Source of the DNA: Petrolisthes cinctipes
Lineage: Eukaryota; Arthropoda; Malacostraca; Decapoda; Porcellanidae
Assembly (NCBI GenBank): GCA_033782935.1
Contig: JAWQEG010000259.1
Location: 3,946,001-4,010,000, forward strand
DNA length: 64,000 nt
Direction: 5' to 3'
Shown: piece after piece, positions 1-14,600 of the stretch
Position numbering within the stretch: position 1 is the stretch's first letter
Layout: every line of letters begins with the position of its first letter
Translations under genes and position numbers: made by a program
Notes under the pieces: model-generated
Told to the model about the DNA's origin: nothing
Seen by the model: the letters and a program-made list of their open reading frames with translations, nothing else
Databases searched by the model: none

Positions 1-281
1 ATCGGGTACAGAAGATGCATGCACATATCGACTTTTGGGCACCTAAATGATCGATTTTCAGTATGTTTTTGGCCTGTATTTTGAAAATACTCTAACACGG
101 AGTAGGCATGTACAGATACCTTTTGGGACCTCTAAATATCGAATTTTCGGGTGTTTTGGGACTGAATTTGAGATATCGACTTTTTGGCACCTAAAAGATC
201 GATTTTTAGCATGTTTTTATCCTATATTTTGAAAATATTCTAGCACTGTACAGATTGCTTCTGGGACCCCAAAATATTGAA

Positions 282-1303
282 TTTTCGGGTGTTTTGAGCC
301 TGAATTTGAGATATAAACGGGTACAGAAGATACATGCATATATTGACTTTGGGCACCAAAAATATCGATTTTCAGCATGTTTTGGGCCTGAATTTTGAAA
401 ACACTCTAACACGGAGTAGGCATGTACAGATCGCTTCTGGGACCCCAAAATATCGAATTTTCGGGTGTTTAGGGCCAGAATTTGTGATATAAACGGGTAC
501 AGAAGATGCATGCACATATCGACTTTTGGGCACCTAAAAGATCGATTTTAAGTATGTTTTTGGCCTGTATTTTGAAAATACTCTAACACGGAGTAGGCAT
601 GTACCTTCTGGGATCTCTAAATATCGAATTTTCGGGTGTTTTGGGACTGAATTTGAGATATCGATTTTTTGGCACCTAAAATGTCGATTTTTAGCATGTT
701 TTTAGCCTATATTTTGAAAATATTCTAGCACTGTGTAGGCATGTACAGATTGCTTCTGGGACCCAAAAATATTGAATTTTCGGGTGTTTTGAGCCTGAAT
801 TTGAGATATAAACGGGTACAGAAGATACATGCAGATATTGACTTTGGGCATCTAAAATATCGATTTTCAGCATGTTTTGGGCCTGTATTTTGAAAATACT
901 CTAACACTGAGTAGGCATGTACAGATTGCTTCTGGGACCCCAAAATATTGAATTTTCGGGTGTTTTGAGCCTGAATTTGAGATATAAACGGGTACAGAAG
1001 ATACATGCAGATATTGACTTTGGGCATCTAAAATATCGATTTTCAGCATGTTTTGGGCCTGTATTTTGAAAATACTCTAACACGGAGTAGGCATGTACAG
1101 ATCGCTTCTGGGACCCCTAAATATCGAATTTTCGGGTGTTTTGGGACTGAATTTGAGATATCGACTTTTTGGCACCTAAAAGATCGATTTTTAGCATGTT
1201 TTTAGCCTATATTTTGAAAATATTCTAGCACTGTACAGATTGCTTCTGGGACCCCAAAATATTGAATTTTCGGGTGTTTTGAGCCTGAATTTGAGATATA
1301 AAC
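282..1303 (-). repeat. Nested 1.0-kb duplication, first copy (offset 2,783 bp)
   Basis: This segment recurs at 3,065-4,086 with offset 2,783 bp, sharing rare variants: ATGCATATATTGAC, GAAAACACTC, TTGTGATATAAACG and the 6-bp deletion CATGTACCTTCTGGGATC. The pair is repeated in the right 11,687-bp copy at about 11,969-12,990 and 14,752-15,773. Boundaries are approximate. Confidence 0.8.
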
Positions 1304-3064
1304 CGGTACAGAAGATACATGCAGATATTGACTTTGGGCATCTAAAATATCGATTTTCAGCATGTTTTGGGCCTGTATTTTGAAAATACTCTAACACGGA
1401 GTAGGCATGTACAGATCGCTTCTGGGACCCCTAAATATCGAATTTTCGGGTGTTTTGGGACTGAATTTGAGATATCGACTTTTTGGCACCTAAAAGATCG
1501 ATTTTTAGCATGTTTTTAGCCTATATTTTGAAAATATTCTAGCACTGTACAGATTGCTTCTGGGACCCCAAAATATTGAATTTTCGGGTGTTTTGAGCCT
1601 GAATTTGAGATATAAACGGGTACAGAAGATACATGCACATATTGACTTTGGGCACCAAAAATATCGATTTTCAGCATGTTTTGTGCCTGAATTTTGAAAA
1701 TACTCTAACACGAGGTAGGCATGTACAGATCGCTTCTGGGACCCCAAAATATCGAATTTTCGGGTGTTTAGGGCCAGAATTTGAGATATAAACGGGTACA
1801 GAAGATGCATGCACATATCGACTTTTGGGCACCTAAAAGATCGATTTTCAGTATGTTTTTGGCCTGTATTATGAAAATACTCGAACACGGAGTAGGCATG
1901 TACAGATACCTTCGAATTTTCGGGTGTTTTGGGACTGAATTTGAGATATCGATTTTTTGGCACCTTAAATGTCGATTTTTAGCATGTTTTTAGCCTATAT
2001 TTTGAAAATATTCTAGCACTGTGTAGGCATGTACAGATTGCTTCTGGGACCCCAAAATATTGAATTTTCGGGTGTTTTGAGCCTGAATTTGAGATATAAA
2101 TTGGTACAGAAGATACATGCACAAACTGACTTTGGGCATTTAAATTATCGATTTTCAGCATGTTTTGGGCCTGTATTTTGAAAATACTCTAACACTGAGT
2201 AGGCATGTACAGATCGCTTCTGGGACCCCTAAATATCGAATTTTCGGGTGTCTTGGGACTGAATTTGAGATATCGACTTTTTGGCACCTAAAAGATCGAT
2301 TTTTAGCATGTTTTTAGCCTATATTTTGAAAATATTCTAGCACTGAGTAGGCATGTACAGATCGCTTCTGGGACCCCAAAATATCGAATTTTCGGGTGTT
2401 TAGGGCCAGAATTTGAGATATAAACGGGTACAGAAGAGGCATGCACATATCGACTTTTGGGCACCTAAAAGATCGATTTTCAGTTTGTTTTTGGCCTGTA
2501 TTTTGAAAATACTCTAACACGGAGTAGGCATGTACAGATACCTTCTGGGACCTCTAAATATCGAATTTCGGGTGTTTTGGGACTGAATTTGAGATATCGA
2601 TTTTTTGGCACCTAAAATGTCGATTTTTAGCATGTTTTTAGCCTGCATTTTGAAAATATTCTAGCACTGTGTAGGCATGTACAGATTGCTTCTGGGACCC
2701 CAAAATATTGAATTTTCGGGTGTTTTGAGCCTGAATTTGAGATATAAACGGGTGCAGAAGATACATGCACATATTGACTTTGGGCATCTAAAATATCGAT
2801 TTTCAGCATGTTTTGGGCCTGTATTTTGAAAATACTCTAACACTGAGAAGGCATGTACAGATTGCTTCTGGGACCCCAAAATATTGAATTTTCGGGTGTT
2901 TTGAGCCTGAATTTGAGATATAAACGGGTACAGAAGATACATGCACATATTGACTTTGGGCACCAAAAATATCGATTTTCAGCATGTTTTGGGCCTGAAT
3001 TTTGAAAATACTCTAACACGGAGTAGGCATGTACAGATCGTTTCTGGGACCCCAAAATATCGAA

Positions 3065-4086
3065 TTTTCGGGTGTTTTGAGCCTGAATTTGAGATATAAA
3101 CGGGTACAGAAGATACATGCATATATTGACTTTGGGCACCAAAAATATCGATTTTCAGCATGTTTTGGGCCTGAATTTTGAAAACACTCTAACACGGAGT
3201 AGGCATGTACAGATCGCTTCTGGGACCCCAAAATATCGAATTTTCGGGTGTTTAGGGCCAGAATTTGTGATATAAACGGGTACAGAAGATGCATGCACAT
3301 ATCGACTTTTGGGCACCTAAAAGATCGATTTTAAGTATGTTTTTGGCCTGTATTTTGAAAATACTCTAACACGGAGTAGGCATGTACCTTCTGGGATCTC
3401 TAAATATCGAATTTTCGGGTGTTTTGGGACTGAATTTGAGATATCGATTTTTTGGCACCTAAAATGTCGATTTTTAGCATGTTTTTAGCCTATATTTTGA
3501 AAATATTCTAGCACTGTGTAGGCATGTACAGATTGCTTCTGGGACCCAAAAATATTGAATTTTCGGGTGTTTTGAGCCTGAATTTGAGATATAAACGGGT
3601 ACAGAAGATACATGCAGATATTGACTTTGGGCATCTAAAATATCGATTTTCAGCATGTTTTGGGCCTGTATTTTGAAAATACTCTAACACTGAGTAGGCA
3701 TGTACAGATTGCTTCTGGGACCCCAAAATATTGAATTTTCGGGTGTTTTGAGCCTGAATTTGAGATATAAACGGGTACAGAAGATACATGCAGATATTGA
3801 CTTTGGGCATCTAAAATATCGATTTTCAGCATGTTTTGGGCCTGTATTTTGAAAATACTCTAACACGGAGTAGGCATGTACAGATCGCTTCTGGGACCCC
3901 TAAATATCGAATTTTCGGGTGTTTTGGGACTGAATTTGAGATATCGACTTTTTGGCACCTAAAAGATCGATTTTTAGCATGTTTTTAGCCTATATTTTGA
4001 AAATATTCTAGCACTGTACAGATTGCTTCTGGGACCCCAAAATATTGAATTTTCGGGTGTTTTGAGCCTGAATTTGAGATATAAAC
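3065..4086 (-). repeat. Nested 1.0-kb duplication, second copy
   Basis: This is the partner of 282-1,303. The left edge is where ATATCGAA replaces ATATTGAA. The right edge is where AAACGGGTACAG with GCACATATT replaces AAACCGGTACAG with GCAGATATT. Since both members lie inside both 11,687-bp copies, this duplication is the older event. Confidence 0.78.
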
Positions 4087-4537
4087 GGGTACAGAAGATA
4101 CATGCACATATTGACTTTGGGCACCAAAAATATCGATTTTCAGCATGTTTTGGGCCTGAATTTTGAAAATACTCTAACACGGAGTAGGCATGTACAGATC
4201 GCTTCTGGGACCCCAAAATATCGAATTTTCGGGTGTTTTGAGCCTGAATTTGAGATATAAACGGGTACTGAAGATGCATGCACATATCAACTTTTGGGCA
4301 CCTAAAAGATCGATTTTCAGTATGTTTTTGGCCTGTATTTTGAAAATACTCTAACACGGAGTAGGCATGTACAGATTGCTTCTGGGACCCTAAAATATTG
4401 AATTTTCGGGTGTTTTGAGCCTGAATTTGAGATATAAACGGGTACAGAAGATACATGCACATATTGACTTTGGGCATCTAAAATATCGATTTTCAGCATG
4501 TTTTGGGCCTGTATTTTGAAAATACTCTAACACTGAG

Positions 4538-4547
4538 TGCCTAGGCA
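4538..4547. repeat. Small palindrome TGCCTAGGCA created by a GCCT insertion
   Basis: The usual GAGTAGGCATG reads GAGTGCCTAGGCATG here. Four extra bases form a perfect 10-bp palindrome just beside the TGTACA junction. The same change is in the duplicated copy at 16,225-16,234 and was not seen elsewhere. Confidence 0.85.
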
Positions 4548-6924
4548 TGTACAGATTGCTTCTGGGACCCCAAAATATTGAATTTTCGGGTGTTTTGAGC
4601 CTGAATTTGAGATATAAACGGGTACTGAAGATGCATGCACATATCGACTTTTGTGCACCTAAAAGATCGATTTTCAGTATGTTTTGAGCATGTATTTTGA
4701 AAATACTCTAACACGGAGTAGGCATGTACAGATCGCTTCTGGGACCCCTAAATATCGAATTTTCGGGTGTTTTGGGACTGAATTTGAGATATCGACTTTT
4801 TGGCACCTAAAAGATCGATTTTTAGCATGTTTTTAGCCTATATTTTGAAAATATTCTAGCACTGTACAGATTGCTTCTGGGACCCCAAAATATTGAATTT
4901 TCGGGTGTTTTGAGCCTGAATTTGAGATATAAACGGGTACAGAAGATACATGCAGATATTGACTTTGGGCATCTAAAATATCGATTTTCAGCATGTTTTG
5001 GGCCTGTATTTTGAAAATACTCTAACACGGAGTAGGCATGTACAGATCGCTTCTGGGACCCCTAAATATCGAATTTTCGGGTGTTTTGGGACTGAATTTG
5101 AGATATCGACTTTTTGGCACCTAAAAGATCGATTTTTAGCATGTTTTTAGCCTATATTTTGAAAATATTCTAGCACTGTACAGATTGCTTCTGGGACCCC
5201 AAAATATTGAATTTTCGGGTGTTTTGAGCCTGAATTTGAGATATAAACGGGTACAGAAGATACATGCACATATTGACTTTGGGCATCTAAAATATCGATT
5301 TTCAGCATGTTTTGGGCCTGTATTTTGAAAATACTCTAACACGGAGTAGGCATGTACAGATCGCTTCTGGGACCCCTAAATATCGAATTTTCGGGTGTTT
5401 TGGGACTGAATTTGAGATATCGACTTTTTGGCACCTAAAAGATCGATTTTTAGCATGTTTTTAGCCTATATTTTGAAAATATTCTAGCACTGTACAGATT
5501 GCTTCTGGGACCCCAAAATATTGAATTTTCGGGTGTTTTGAGCCTGAATTTGAGATATAAACGGGTACAGAAGATACATGCACATATTGACTTTGGGCAC
5601 CAAAAATATCGATTTTCAGCATGTTTTGGGCCTGAATTTTGAAAATACTCTAACACGGAGTAGGCATGTACAGATCGCTTCTGGGACCCCAAAATATCGA
5701 ATTTTCGGGTGTTTAGGGCCAGAATTTGAGATATAAACGGGTACAGAAGCTGCATGCACATATCGACTTTTGGGCACCTAAAAGATCGATTTTCAGTATG
5801 TTTTTGGCCTGTATTTTGAAAATACTCTAACACGGAGTAGGCATGTACAGATACCTTCTGGGACCTCTAAATATCGAATTTTCGGGTGTTTTGGGACTGA
5901 ATTTGAGATATCGATTTTTTGGCACCTAAAATGTCGATTTTTAGCATGTTTTTAGCCTATATTTTGTAAATATTCTAGCACTGTGTAGGCATGTACAGAT
6001 TGCTTCTGGGACCCCAAAATATTGAATATTCGGGTGTTTTGAGCCTGAATTTGAGATATAAACGGGTACAGAAGATACATGCACATATTGACTTTGGGCA
6101 TCTAAAATATCGATTTTCAGCATGTTTTGGGCCTGTATTTTGAAAATACTCTAACTCTGAGTAGGCATGTACAGATCGCTTCTGGGACCCCAAAATATCG
6201 AATTTTCTGGTGTTTAGGGCCAGAATTTGAGATATAAACGGGTACAGAAGATGCATGCACATATCGACTTTTGTGCACCTAAAAGATCAATTTTCAGTAT
6301 GTTTTGAGCATGTATTTTGAAAATACTCTAACACGGAGTAGGCATGTACAGATCGCTTCTGGGACCCCTAAATATCGAATTTTCGGGTGTTTTGGGACTG
6401 AATTTGAGATATCGACTTTTTGGCACCTAAAAGATCGATTTTTAGCATGTTTTTAGCCTATATTTTGAAAATATTCTAACACTGTAGAGATTGCTTCTGG
6501 GACCCCAAAATATTGAATTTTCGGGTGTTTTGAGCCTGAATTTGAGATATAAACGGGTACAGAAGATACATGCACATATTGACTTTGGGCACCAAAAATA
6601 TCGATTTTCAGCATGTTTTGAGCCTGAATTTTGAAAATACTCTAACACGGAGTAGGCATGTACAGATCGCTTCTGGGACCCCAAAATATCGAATTTTCGG
6701 GTGTTTAGGGCCAGAATTTGAGATATAAACGGGTACAGAAGATGCATGCACATATCGACTTTTGGGCACCTAAATGATCGATTTTCAGTATGTTTTTGGC
6801 CTGTATTTTGAAAATACTCTAACACGGAGTAGGCATGTACAGATACCTTCTGGGACCTCTAAATATCGAATTTTCGGGTGTTCTGGGACTGAATTTGAGA
6901 TATCGATTTTTTGGCACCTAAAAT

Positions 6925-6936
6925 GTCGATGTCGAT
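6925..6936 (-). repeat. Deleted S monomer with GTCGAT doublet
   Basis: In this S monomer the stretch normally reading TTTTAGCATG through CCTAT (22 bp) is replaced by GTCG, giving GTCGATGTCGAT followed directly by TTTGAAAA. The same lesion is at 18,612-18,623 (inside the right 11,687-bp copy) and at 20,558-20,569, where the upstream variant GGTGTTCTGGGACTG is also shared. The third copy is outside the large duplication and indicates separate spread of the variant. Confidence 0.85.
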
Positions 6937-7515
6937 TTTGAAAAAATTCTAGCACTCTGTAGGCATGTACAGATTGTTTCTGGGACCCCAAAATATTGAA
7001 TTTTTGGGTGTTTTGAGCCTGAATTTGAGATATAACGTGTACAGAAGATACCTGCACATATTGACTTTGGGCATCTAAAATATCGATTTTCAGCATGTTT
7101 TGGGCCTGTATTTTGAAAATACTCTAACACTGAGTAGGCATGTACAGATTGCTTCTGGGACCCCAAAATATTGAATTTTCGGGTGTTTTGAGCCTGAATT
7201 TGAGATATAAACGGGTACTGAAGATGCATGCACATATCGACTTTTGTGCACCTAAAAGATCGATTTACAGTATGTTTTGAGCATGTATTTTGAAAATACT
7301 CTAACACGGAGTAGGCATGTACAGATCGCTTCTGGGACCCCTAAATATCGAATTTTCGGGTGTTTTGGGACTGAATTTGAGATATCGACTTTTTGGCACC
7401 TAAAAGATCGATTTTTAGCATGTTTTTAGCCTATTTTTTGAAAATATTCTAGCACTGAGTAGGCATGTACAGATTGCTTCTGGGACCCCAAAATATCAAA
7501 TTTTCGGGTGTTTTG

Positions 7516-10500
7516 AGCCTGAATTTGAGATATAAACGGGTACTGAAGATGCATGCACATATCGACTTTTCTGCACCTAAAAGATCGATTTTCAGTATGT
7601 TTTGAGCATGTATTTTGAAAATACTCTAACACGGAATAGGCATGTACAGATCGCTTCTGGGACCCCTAAATATCGAATTTTCGGGTGTTTTGGGACTGAA
7701 TTTGAGATATCGACTTTTTGGCACCTAAAAGATCGATTTTTAGCATGTTTTTAGCCTATATTTTGAAAATATTCTAGCACTGTACAGATTGCTTCTGGGA
7801 CCCCAAAATATTGAATTTTCGGGTGTTTTAAGCCTGAATTTGAGATATAAACGGGTACAGAAGATACATGCACATATTGACTTTGGGCACCAAAAATATC
7901 GATTTTCAGCATGTTTTGGGCGTGAATTTTGAAAATACTCTAACACGGAGTAGGCATGTACAGAACGCTTCTGGGACCCCAAAATATCGAATTTTCGGGT
8001 GTTTAGGGCCCGAATTTGAGATATAATCGGGTACGGAAGATGCATGCACATATCGACTTTTGGGCACCTAAATGATCGATTTTCAGTATGTTTTTGGCCT
8101 GTATTTTGAAAATACTCTAACACGGAGTAGGCATGTACAGATACCTTCTGGGACCTCTAAATATCGAATTTTCGGGTGTTTTGGGACTGAATTTGAGATA
8201 TCGATTTTTTGGCACCTAAAATGTCGATTTTTAGCATGTTTTTAGCCTATATTTTGAAAATATTCTAGCACTGTGTAGGCATGTACAGATTGCTTCTGGG
8301 CCCCCAAAATATTGAATTTTCGAGTGTTTTGAGCCTGAATTTGAGATATAAACGGGTACAGAAGATACATGCACATATTGACTTTGGGCATCTAAAATAT
8401 CGATTTTCAGCATGTTTTGGGCCTGTATTTTGAAAATACTTTAACACTGAGTAGGCATGTACAGATTGCTTCTGGGACCCCAAAATATTGAATTTTCGGG
8501 TGTTTTGAGCCTGAATTTGAGATATAAACGGGTACTGAAGATGCATGCACATATCGACTTTTGTGCACCTAAAAGATCGATTTTCAGTATGTTTTGAGCA
8601 TGTATTTTGAAAATACTCTAACACGGAGTAGGCATGTACAGATCGCTTCTGGGACCCATAAATATCGAATTTTCGGGTGTTTTGGGACTGAATTTGAGAT
8701 ATCGACTTTTTGGCACCTAAAAGATCGATTTTTAGCATGTTTTTAGCCTATATTTTGAAAATATTCTAGCACTGTACAGATTGCTTCTGGGACCCCAAAA
8801 TATTGAATTTTCGGGTGTTTTGAGCCTGAATTTGAGATATAAACGGGTACAGAAGATACATGCATATATTGACTTTGGGCACCAAAAATATCGATTTTCA
8901 GCATGTTTTGGGCCTGAATTTTGAAAATACTCTAACACGGAGTAGGCATGTACATATCGCTTCTGGGACCCCAAAATGTCGAATTTTCGGGTGTTTAGGG
9001 CCAGAATTTGTGATATAAACGGGTACAGAAGATGCATGCACATATCGACTTTTGGGCACCTAAAAGATCGATTTTAAGTATGTTTTGGGCCTGTATTTTG
9101 AAAATACTCTAACACGGAGTAGGCATGTACAGATTCCTTCTGGGACCTCTAAATATCAAATTTTCGGGTGTTTTGGGACTGAATTTGAGATATCGATTTT
9201 TTGGCACCTAAAATGTCGATTTTTAGCATGTTTTTAGCCTATATTTTGAAAATATTCTAGCACTGTGTAGGCATGTACAGATTGCTTCTGGGACCCCAAA
9301 ATATTGAATTTTCGGGTGTTCTGAGCCTGAATTTGAGATATAAACGGGTACAGAAGATACATGCAGATATTGACTTTGGGCATCTAAAATATCGATTTTC
9401 AGCATGTTTTGGGCCTGTATTTTGAAAATACTCTAACACTGAGTAGGCATGTACAGATTGCTTCTGGGACCCCAAAATATTGAATTATCGGGTGTTTTGA
9501 GCCTGAATTTGAGATATAAACGGGTACAGAAGATACATGCAGATATTGACTTTGGGCATCTAAAATATCGATTTTCAGCATGTTTTGGGCCTGTATTTTG
9601 AAAATACTCTAACACGGAGTAGGCATGTACAGATCGCTTCTGGGACCCCTAAATATCGAATTTTCGGGTGTTTTGGGACTGAATTTGAGATATCGACTTT
9701 TTGGCACCTAAAAGATCGATTTTTAGCATGTTTTTAGCCTATATTTTGAAAATATTCTAGCACTGTACAGATTGCTTCTGGGACCCCAAAATATTGAATT
9801 TTCGGGTGTTTTGAGCCTGAATTTGAGATATAAACGGGTACAGAAGATACATGCACATATTGACTTTGGGCATCTAAAATATCGATTTTCAGCATGTTTT
9901 GGGCCTGTATTTTGAAAATACTCTAACACTGAGTAGGCATGTACAGATTGCTTCTGGGACCCCAAAATATTGAATTTTCGGGTGTTTTGAGCCTGAATTT
10001 GAAATATATAAGGGTACTGAAGATGCATGCACATATCGACTTTTGTGCACCTAAAAGATCGATTTTCAGTATGTTTTGAGCATGTATTTTGAAAATACTC
10101 TAACACGGAGTAGGCATGTACAGATCGCTTCTGGGACCCCTAAATATCGAATTTTCGGGTGTTTTGGGACTGAATTTGAGATATCGACTTTTTGGCACCT
10201 AAAAGATCGATTTTCAGCATGTTTTTAGCCTATATTTTGAAAATATTCTAGCACTGAGTAGGCATGTACAGATTGCTTCTGGGACCCCAAAATATTGAAT
10301 ATTCGGGTGTTTTGAGCCTGAATTTGAGATATAAACGGGTACAGAAGATACATGCACATATTGACTTTGGGCACCAAAAATATCGATTTTCAGCATGTTT
10401 TGGGCCTGAATTTTGAAAATACTCTAACACGGAGTAGGCATGTACAGAACGCTTCTGGGACCCCAAAATATCGAATTTTCGGGTGTTTAGGGCCAGAATT

Positions 10501-11687
10501 TGAGATATAATCGGGTACAGAAGATGCATGCACATATCGACTTTTGGGCACCTAAATGATCGATTTTCAGTATGTTTTTGGCCTGTATTTTGAAAATACT
10601 CTAACACGGAGTAGGCATGTACAAATACCTTCTGGGACCTATAAATATCGAATTTTCGGGTGTTTTGGGACTGAATTTGAGATATCGATTTTTTGGCACC
10701 TAAAATGTCGATTTTTAGCATGTTTTTAGCCTATATTTTGAAAATATTCTAGCACTGTGTAGGCATGTACAGATTGCTTCTGGGACCCCAAAATATTGAA
10801 TTTTCGGGTGTTTTGAGCCTGAATTTGAGATATAAACGGGTACAGAAGATACATGCACATATTGACTTTGGGCACCAAAAATTTCGATTTTCAGCATGTT
10901 TTGGGCCTGAATTTTGAAAATACTCTAACACGGAGTAGGCATGTACAGAACGCTTCTGGGACCCCAAAATATCGAATTTTCGGGTGTTTAGGGCCAGAAT
11001 TTGAGATATAATCGGGTACAGAAGATGCATGCACATATCGACTTTTGGGCACCTAAATGATCGATTTTCAGTATGTTTTTTGCCTGTATTTTGAAAATAC
11101 TCTAACACGGAGTAGGCATGTACAGATACCTTTTGGGACCTCTAAATATCGAATTTTCGGGTGTTTTGAGACTGAATTTGACATCTCGATTTTTTGGAAC
11201 CTAAAATGTCGATTTTTAGCATGTTTTTAGCCTATATTTTGAAAATATTCTAGCACTGTGTAGGCATGTACAGATTGCTTCTGGGACCCAAAAATATTGA
11301 ATTTTCGGGTGTTTTGAGCCTGAATTTGAGATATAAACGGGTACAGAAGATACATGCAGATATTGACTTTGGGCATCTAAAATATCGATTTTCAGCATGT
11401 TTTGGGCCTGTATTTTGAAAATACACTAACACTGAGTAGGCATGTACAGATTGCTTCTGCGACCCCAAAATATTGAATTTTCGGGTGTTTTGAGCCTGAA
11501 TTTGAGATATAAACGGGTACAGAAGATACATGCACATATTGACTTTGGGCACCAAAAATATCGATTTTCAGCATGTTTTGGGCCTGAATTTTGAAAATAC
11601 TCTAACACGGAGTAGGCATGTACAGAACGCTTCTGGGACCCCAAAATATCGAATTTTCGGGTGTTTAGGGACAGAATTTGAGATATA
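7516..11687 (-). repeat. Spacer part of the 11,687-bp unit
   Basis: This stretch lies between the two copies and has no second copy in the window. It contains a diverged relative of the left block at about 8,861-9,780, offset by 8,526 and then 8,532 bp from positions from about 335 on; the 6-bp change reflects a small deletion near 604 in the left copy. Variants GAACGCTTCTGGG (7,963, 10,447, 10,948, 11,625) and ATAATCGGG mark a sub-lineage amplified here, with a 501-bp step between 10,447 and 10,948. No genes are seen. Confidence 0.8.
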
Positions 11688-14600
11688 ATCGGGTACAGAA
11701 GATGCATGCACATATCGACTTTTGGGCACCTAAATGATCGATTTTCAGTATGTTTTTGGCCTGTATTTTGAAAATACTCTAACACGGAGTAGGCATGTAC
11801 AGATACCTTTTGGGACCTCTAAATATCGAATTTTCGGGTGTTTTGGGACTGAATTTGAGATATCGACTTTTTGGCACCTAAAAGATCGATTTTTAGCATG
11901 TTTTTATCCTATATTTTGAAAATATTCTAGCACTGTACAGATTGCTTCTGGGACCCCAAAATATTGAATTTTCGGGTGTTTTGAGCCTGAATTTGAGATA
12001 TAAACGGGTACAGAAGATACATGCATATATTGACTTTGGGCACCAAAAATATCGATTTTCAGCATGTTTTGGGCCTGAATTTTGAAAACACTCTAACACG
12101 GAGTAGGCATGTACAGATCGCTTCTGGGACCCCAAAATATCGAATTTTCGGGTGTTTAGGGCCAGAATTTGTGATATAAACGGGTACAGAAGATGCATGC
12201 ACATATCGACTTTTGGGCACCTAAAAGATCGATTTTAAGTATGTTTTTGGCCTGTATTTTGAAAATACTCTAACACGGAGTAGGCATGTACCTTCTGGGA
12301 TCTCTAAATATCGAATTTTCGGGTGTTTTGGGACTGAATTTGAGATATCGATTTTTTGGCACCTAAAATGTCGATTTTTAGCATGTTTTTAGCCTATATT
12401 TTGAAAATATTCTAGCACTGTGTAGGCATGTACAGATTGCTTCTGGGACCCAAAAATATTGAATTTTCGGGTGTTTTGAGCCTGAATTTGAGATATAAAC
12501 GGGTACAGAAGATACATGCAGATATTGACTTTGGGCATCTAAAATATCGATTTTCAGCATGTTTTGGGCCTGTATTTTGAAAATACTCTAACACTGAGTA
12601 GGCATGTACAGATTGCTTCTGGGACCCCAAAATATTGAATTTTCGGGTGTTTTGAGCCTGAATTTGAGATATAAACGGGTACAGAAGATACATGCAGATA
12701 TTGACTTTGGGCATCTAAAATATCGATTTTCAGCATGTTTTGGGCCTGTATTTTGAAAATACTCTAACACGGAGTAGGCATGTACAGATCGCTTCTGGGA
12801 CCCCTAAATATCGAATTTTCGGGTGTTTTGGGACTGAATTTGAGATATCGACTTTTTGGCACCTAAAAGATCGATTTTTAGCATGTTTTTAGCCTATATT
12901 TTGAAAATATTCTAGCACTGTACAGATTGCTTCTGGGACCCCAAAATATTGAATTTTCGGGTGTTTTGAGCCTGAATTTGAGATATAAACCGGTACAGAA
13001 GATACATGCAGATATTGACTTTGGGCATCTAAAATATCGATTTTCAGCATGTTTTGGGCCTGTATTTTGAAAATACTCTAACACGGAGTAGGCATGTACA
13101 GATCGCTTCTGGGACCCCTAAATATCGAATTTTCGGGTGTTTTGGGACTGAATTTGAGATATCGACTTTTTGGCACCTAAAAGATCGATTTTTAGCATGT
13201 TTTTAGCCTATATTTTGAAAATATTCTAGCACTGTACAGATTGCTTCTGGGACCCCAAAATATTGAATTTTCGGGTGTTTTGAGCCTGAATTTGAGATAT
13301 AAACGGGTACAGAAGATACATGCACATATTGACTTTGGGCACCAAAAATATCGATTTTCAGCATGTTTTGGGCCTGAATTTTGAAAATACTCTAACACGA
13401 GGTAGGCATGTACAGATCGCTTCTGGGACCCCAAAATATCGAATTTTCGGGTGTTTAGGGCCAGAATTTGAGATATAAACGGGTACAGAAGATGCATGCA
13501 CATATCGACTTTTGGGCACCTAAAAGATCGATTTTCAGTATGTTTTTGGCCTGTATTATGAAAATACTCGAACACGGAGTAGGCATGTACAGATACCTTC
13601 GAATTTTCGGGTGTTTTGGGACTGAATTTGAGATATCGATTTTTTGGCACCTTAAATGTCGATTTTTAGCATGTTTTTAGCCTATATTTTGAAAATATTC
13701 TAGCACTGTGTAGGCATGTACAGATTGCTTCTGGGACCCCAAAATATTGAATTTTCGGGTGTTTTGAGCCTGAATTTGAGATATAAATTGGTACAGAAGA
13801 TACATGCACAAACTGACTTTGGGCATTTAAATTATCGATTTTCAGCATGTTTTGGGCCTGTATTTTGAAAATACTCTAACACTGAGTAGGCATGTACAGA
13901 TCGCTTCTGGGACCCCTAAATATCGAATTTTCGGGTGTCTTGGGACTGAATTTGAGATATCGACTTTTTGGCACCTAAAAGATCGATTTTTAGCATGTTT
14001 TTAGCCTATATTTTGAAAATATTCTAGCACTGAGTAGGCATGTACAGATCGCTTCTGGGACCCCAAAATATCGAATTTTCGGGTGTTTAGGGCCAGAATT
14101 TGAGATATAAACGGGTACAGAAGAGGCATGCACATATCGACTTTTGGGCACCTAAAAGATCGATTTTCAGTTTGTTTTTGGCCTGTATTTTGAAAATACT
14201 CTAACACGGAGTAGGCATGTACAGATACCTTCTGGGACCTCTAAATATCGAATTTCGGGTGTTTTGGGACTGAATTTGAGATATCGATTTTTTGGCACCT
14301 AAAATGTCGATTTTTAGCATGTTTTTAGCCTGCATTTTGAAAATATTCTAGCACTGTGTAGGCATGTACAGATTGCTTCTGGGACCCCAAAATATTGAAT
14401 TTTCGGGTGTTTTGAGCCTGAATTTGAGATATAAACGGGTGCAGAAGATACATGCACATATTGACTTTGGGCATCTAAAATATCGATTTTCAGCATGTTT
14501 TGGGCCTGTATTTTGAAAATACTCTAACACTGAGAAGGCATGTACAGATTGCTTCTGGGACCCCAAAATATTGAATTTTCGGGTGTTTTGAGCCTGAATT

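Larger units (their letters stand above)
1..7515 (-). repeat. Left copy of the 11,687-bp duplication
   Basis: Positions 1-7,130 match 11,688-18,817 base for base except for single substitutions. I confirmed seven: 1,684, 3,619, 4,190, 4,918, 5,171, 6,376 and 7,038. That is about 99.9% identity over 7.1 kb. The match resumes at 7,131 (with 19,142) and ends near 7,515. The block is rich in S+L dimers of 314 bp and in the 10-bp junction deletion. Position 1 lies inside the repeated unit, because the variant ATAATCGGGTAC just before 11,688 would also precede it, so the true left edge is outside the window. Confidence 0.93.

Noticed and set aside
300..330. TATA-box-like GATATAAACGGG in every L monomer
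   Set aside because: It is an A/T-rich piece of the repeat present in most L monomers; nothing downstream suggests a transcription unit. Satellite transcription is possible but cannot be inferred from this.
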